This document shows, piece by piece, positions 60,593 through 64,000 of a stretch of DNA of 64,000 nt. Position 1 is the first letter of the stretch; each line of letters begins with the position of its first letter. The notes beneath the pieces were generated by a model, which was not told the DNA's origin, searched no databases, and was given only the letters and a program-made list of their open reading frames with translations. A program made the translations under genes and the position numbers. The stretch spans positions 62,001 to 126,000 of the forward strand of contig NZ_JAGHZV010000007.1 of NCBI RefSeq assembly GCF_017745215.1, in the 5' to 3' direction. Source of the DNA: Sphingomonas sp. Lineage in GTDB: Bacteria > Pseudomonadota > Alphaproteobacteria > Sphingomonadales > Sphingomonadaceae.

Positions 60593-61102
60593 TCAGTTGA
60601 TGACGATCGTCACCGCGCGGCGGTTCATCGCCCAGCTCTGGTCGTCCGAGCCGAGCGCGATCGGGCGTTCCTTGCCGTAGCTGATCGTCGTGATCCGCGC
60701 GGGCGAGATACCCTTTGCGGCGAGATAGTTCTTCGCGGCATTGGCGCGGCGGTCGCCGAGCGCGAGGTTGTACTCGCGCGTGCCGCGCTCGTCGCAATGC
60801 CCCTCGATCGTCACGCGCGCCTCGGGATGGCGAGCGAGCCAGGCGGCCTGGCTGTCGAGGATGCGCGCCGCCTCATCGTCGATGTCGAACTGGTCGAACG
60901 CGAAGTGGACCATGTTGCTGACCACTTCGCGCCGGAACTGCGCGTCGAGCGGGCCGGCATCGGCATCGCCGCTGCCGCCGTTGCCGGTGTCTGCGATCGG
61001 GTTATCGCCGGGCGCGATGACCGTCGGAGGCACCTTCTTGGTGCAGCCCGCCGTCGCGATCAGCGCAACCCCAAGCAATGCGCTGGTCAGGATTCTGGCC
61101 AT
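60593..61102 (-). CDS. pal: Peptidoglycan-associated lipoprotein Pal
   Basis: Outer-membrane lipoprotein of 169 residues that binds peptidoglycan and the Tol complex. Signal peptide with lipobox IATAGC (Cys about 20). A short Gly/Asp linker leads to the OmpA-like domain: MVHFAFDQFDIDDEAARILD, TIEGHCDERGTREYNLALGD, and RRANAAKNYLAAKGISP. The peptidoglycan-binding Asp and Arg of the domain are in the DERG and RRAN regions. ATG at 61102 has TAAGGAGG; upstream frames are not needed. Last gene of the Tol-Pal operon, after tolB. Confidence 0.96.
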   Translation of the reverse strand: MARILTSALLGVALIATAGCTKKVPPTVIAPGDNPIADTGNGGSGDADAGPLDAQFRREVVSNMVHFAFDQFDIDDEAARILDSQAAWLARHPEARVTIEGHCDERGTREYNLALGDRRANAAKNYLAAKGISPARITTISYGKERPIALGSDDQSWAMNRRAVTIVIN

Positions 61103-61173
61103 GATGTTCTCCTCCTTAAACATGTGGATCGTAACGCAGGTGTAATTGCGGGTCATCCGCGATTGTTAACGCC

Positions 61174-62589
61174 TCAGGGGCGAATCGGTCCCCAACTGGG
61201 ATCGGATCCGTCGAGCGGGGTCGGAATCCGGCGTGCGTTGACGCCGGTCAGGTCGACCGACCAGAGGTCGGGACGGCCCGAGCCCTGCGCCGCACGGAAG
61301 AACATCAGCACGCGGCCGTTGGGCGCCCAGCTCGGTCCCTCATCGCCCCAGCTGCTGGTGAGCAGCTTCTCGTTGCCGCCGCCGGGGCCCATCACGCCGA
61401 TCCGGAACGCGCCGCCGCCGGTGCGGGTGAAAGCGATCAGGTCGCCGCGCGGGCTCCACGCGGGGGTGGCATAGCGCCCGCCGCCGAAGCTGATGCGATG
61501 CTGGTTGGAGCCGTCGGCGCCCATGACATAGAGCTGCTGGGTGCCGCTTCGGTCGCTCTCGAAGACGATCTGGCTGCCGTTGGGCGAATAGCTGCCGCCG
61601 GTATCGATCCCCGGCGCGTTGGTCAGCCGGTCGGGCGTGCCGCCGCCGGCCGAGCTGGTGCGATAGAGGTCGATGTTGCCCGCGACGGACATCGAGAAGA
61701 GGATCCACTTGCCGTCGGGCGACCAGCGCGGCGCGAAGTTGAGGTTGACGTTCGACGCGACGAGGTGCTGCTGGCGGCTGCGGAGATCATAGACGTAGAT
61801 CGACGGGCGGCGGTTCTCGTAGCTCATGTAGACGATGCGGCCCTGGTCGGGGCTGAGCCGCGGCGTGAGCACGATCGTCTGGCCGTTGGTCAGGAAGCGG
61901 TGGTTGGCGCCGTCCTGGTCCATGATCGCGAGCCGCTTGATGCGGCGGTTCTTGGGGCCGGTCTCCGAGACATAGACGACCTGGCTGTCGAAATAGGGAC
62001 CTTCGCCGGTGAGGCGCGTGTAGATCGCGTCGGCGCATTTGTGCGCGGCGCGGCGCCATTCGGCGGGCGAGACGACGAAGCCCTGGCGGATCAGCTCGGT
62101 GCGCGCCGCGGTGTCGTAGACATAGCAGCCGATCGACAGCGAGCCGTCGCCATTGGCGCGGACATAGCCCTGGACCAGCGCCTGCGAGGCGAAGGCGTTC
62201 CACGAATCGTAATCGGGCGCGGTGACTTCGCCATAGCCGATCGGGCGCGCGGCATTGGGGCCGACGGTCTTGAACAGCCCGGTGTTGCGCAGGTCGTCGT
62301 CGATCACCGCGGCGAGGCGGCGGCCGAGCTCGTCGGTCGAGCCCGCCGGCGTGGCGACCGCCTGGTTGGTCGGCATCGCCGGGATGATGATCGGCAGCGG
62401 CGCGGCGGTGCCGCCCTCGACGTCGACCACCAGCCCGCCGTCCTGCTGGCCGGGCGCGGTCTGGTCAGACTGCTGCGCGGGGGGCGTCTGCTGGGGCGCA
62501 GGCGCAGGGGTCTGGGCGATGGCCGCCGCCGGGAACGCCAGCGCCAGCGCGCCGGCCGCAAATGCCGTCAGGGTCCGCATCATCTCCAT
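61174..62589 (-). CDS. tolB: Tol-Pal system protein TolB
   Basis: Periplasmic beta-propeller of about 471 residues with a signal peptide (LTAFAAGALALAFPAAAIAQ) followed by a Gln/Pro-rich linker. The N-terminal domain (about 60-190) has DNLRNTGLF-type text, and the propeller carries repeated motifs such as PRLSPDQGRIVYMSY, PRWSPDGKWILFSMS and GSYSPNGSQIVFESD. The start is ambiguous: the ATG at 62589 overlaps the tolA stop (TGATG), and ATGs at 62583 and 62580 follow. TolB links Pal to TolA. Confidence 0.96.
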   Translation of the reverse strand: MEMMRTLTAFAAGALALAFPAAAIAQTPAPAPQQTPPAQQSDQTAPGQQDGGLVVDVEGGTAAPLPIIIPAMPTNQAVATPAGSTDELGRRLAAVIDDDLRNTGLFKTVGPNAARPIGYGEVTAPDYDSWNAFASQALVQGYVRANGDGSLSIGCYVYDTAARTELIRQGFVVSPAEWRRAAHKCADAIYTRLTGEGPYFDSQVVYVSETGPKNRRIKRLAIMDQDGANHRFLTNGQTIVLTPRLSPDQGRIVYMSYENRRPSIYVYDLRSRQQHLVASNVNLNFAPRWSPDGKWILFSMSVAGNIDLYRTSSAGGGTPDRLTNAPGIDTGGSYSPNGSQIVFESDRSGTQQLYVMGADGSNQHRISFGGGRYATPAWSPRGDLIAFTRTGGGAFRIGVMGPGGGNEKLLTSSWGDEGPSWAPNGRVLMFFRAAQGSGRPDLWSVDLTGVNARRIPTPLDGSDPSWGPIRP

Positions 62590-63389
62590 CACCTCGGATT
62601 TATCCGGAGACGCAGCGTGAAGCTGCGCCACCCATTGGGAACATCGTACAGCTCGGGCGGCAAGTTGCGAAGCGGCGAGCAGCCCGCGAACACCGCGCGC
62701 ACCGCATCGTCGACGCGGCGGATATAGCGTTCATTGTCGTCGTCGACGCCGTCATGGTCGACGATCCGCACCGGCCCGGCAAGCGATCCGTCCGGATTGA
62801 GGTTCAGGGTCACGATCGCGCGGATCCGCTCCGAGCCCGGGCCCGGACTGACCTGGCGGTCGACGCAGGGCTGGACCTGGCGCGCGATCGCCGAGCCGAT
62901 GTTCTGCCGCGCCTCGCCGGTCATCGTCGCCTGGGGCTTGGTCGACTTGCCGGGGCTGGGCTGGTCGGTGAGGCCCTTGATCAGGTCATCGCCGAGCCGG
63001 CCGGTGGGCGCCACCGAGCGGGTGCCGGGCTTGCCGCCCGACGCGGTGGTCGGCGGCTTGGGCTTGGCCGGCGGCGCGACCGGATCGGGCATGGGCTTGG
63101 GCTGGTCGGGCTTCTTGACCGGCGGCTCGGGCGTGTCGGCGGGCTGCTCGGCGGCGTCGGGCTCGACCGGGCCGGCCTCGGGCGCGACCTGCGTCGCCGG
63201 AGGCTCGGTGCTCGCCTCGGGCGCGGCGCTGACCAGCCCGACGTCGTCGGCGAGCGACACTTCGATCGGCGCGTTCATCGGCTTGGGCGGCGGGGGCGGG
63301 GCCTGCCGGCTCAGCCACCAGACGCCCGCGATCAGCCCGCCGTGAAGCAGGATCGAGATGACCAGTCCCTCGCCGTCGGCGCGGTCCAT
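62589..63389 (-). CDS. tolA: TolA-like cell envelope protein
   Basis: 266 residues. One N-terminal helix (GLVISILLHGGLIAGVWWLS) contains the SxxxH motif that couples TolA to TolQ-TolR. A long Pro/Ala/Glu-rich periplasmic linker (about 30-135) follows. The C-terminal domain (about 150-266) has QVQPCVDRQVSPGPG and ending ELYDVPNGWRSFTLRLRINP. The family is poorly conserved, and the position between tolR and tolB supports the call. The stop overlaps the tolB start. Confidence 0.9.
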   Translation of the reverse strand: MDRADGEGLVISILLHGGLIAGVWWLSRQAPPPPPKPMNAPIEVSLADDVGLVSAAPEASTEPPATQVAPEAGPVEPDAAEQPADTPEPPVKKPDQPKPMPDPVAPPAKPKPPTTASGGKPGTRSVAPTGRLGDDLIKGLTDQPSPGKSTKPQATMTGEARQNIGSAIARQVQPCVDRQVSPGPGSERIRAIVTLNLNPDGSLAGPVRIVDHDGVDDDNERYIRRVDDAVRAVFAGCSPLRNLPPELYDVPNGWRSFTLRLRINPR

Positions 63390-63420
63390 CAGCAGGCCTC
63401 GCTCGTCGCTGCCCGGCGCA

Positions 63421-63861
<441 letters not shown>

Positions 63862-63873
63862 CGCCCGGCCTCC

Positions 63874-64000
63874 TCAGCTCTCGCTCTCGAGCCGGCGGCT
63901 CAGCGTCGCGTGGAAGCCGTCGGCGAAGCGGTTGAGCCGCGCCTCGACGCGGTTGATCGCGTGGCTGTAGCGATTGTAGCCGATCAGCGCGGGGATCGCG
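63874..64000 (-). CDS. tolQ: TolQ, C-terminal end only
   Basis: The last 41 codons of the first visible gene of the operon; the rest lies beyond the right edge. It reads AIPALIGYNRYSHAINRVEA and ends LSRRLESES, matching the cytoplasmic end of TolQ (AxPAxxxYNxxS). The order tolQ-tolR-tolA-tolB-pal is the standard one. Confidence 0.85.
   Translation of the reverse strand, partial: AIPALIGYNRYSHAINRVEARLNRFADGFHATLSRRLESES

Overview
The window is a chromosomal segment of a high-GC alphaproteobacterium, most likely Sphingomonadaceae (Sphingomonas or a close relative). This rests on gene content: a CC_3452-family secreted protein, paired DUF1176 proteins, an alphaproteobacterial-type gshA next to rsmE, a Tol-Pal operon, a single bifunctional Rel/Spo enzyme, and dispersed palindromes of the CGTCATCCCGGCGAAAGCC type. 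No rRNA, tRNA, phage, insertion sequence or CRISPR array was seen. Coding density is high, most genes are housekeeping or envelope genes, and start/stop overlaps are frequent.

Layout. 1-9 kb: the 5' part of pepN, a secreted M28 peptidase, an epimerase-like SDR, an EamA transporter, a threonine aldolase, a class A penicillin-binding protein and an HNH nuclease. 9-16 kb: gluQ (tRNA-Asp modification), a HIG1-like protein, a PduO-type cobalamin adenosyltransferase, the ergothioneine pair egtB-egtD, two tandem DUF1176 proteins and 3-hydroxybutyryl-CoA dehydrogenase. 16-23.5 kb: a frameshifted secreted gene, a NupC-type nucleoside transporter coupled to a small secreted protein, a VUT/YhhQ transporter, then a tight run argB-yggT-yggU-folD-(NTF2-like)-marC. 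23.6-28 kb: a surface-glycan cluster with a GT-C polytopic glycosyltransferase, GtrA, a methyltransferase and a polyprenyl-phosphate GT2. 28-31 kb: rel/spoT, a CC_3452 protein and an HxlR regulator.

31.4-38.7 kb is the most accessory-looking part. It holds a compact operon of an SPFH membrane protein, a ribbon-helix-helix protein and four tiny membrane proteins. An orphan FkbH-like HAD protein, a secreted two-domain PLD protein and a fusion of a V8/trypsin-like protease with a DNA/RNA non-specific endonuclease follow. 38.7-53.7 kb: ispG, a retropepsin-like protease, EamA, GNAT, DUF1345, ppa, an M61 peptidase, a cytochrome P450, an ICMT-like membrane methyltransferase, gshA, rsmE, a CMD protein and an SDR. 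53.8-64 kb: ubiA, a 273-bp multi-stem inverted-repeat element, pmbA, an inositol-monophosphatase-like enzyme, a FUSC protein, the XpaC-TelA pair and the Tol-Pal operon (pal, tolB, tolA, tolR, end of tolQ; minus strand).

Sequence-level signals of note: (i) a dispersed 82-bp palindrome with exactly conserved length in seven copies plus 28-bp solo copies, one of them read through inside gluQ; (ii) a second element directly after the stop codons of egtD and the DUF1345 gene; (iii) a 273-bp element with 33-bp terminal inverted repeats and two inner stems; (iv) up to three genes (pduO, yggU and a membrane protein after ppa) whose conserved N-termini appear to need a CTG start, two of them in CTGA overlaps. 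Functions are inferred from motifs and family knowledge only; no database search was run.
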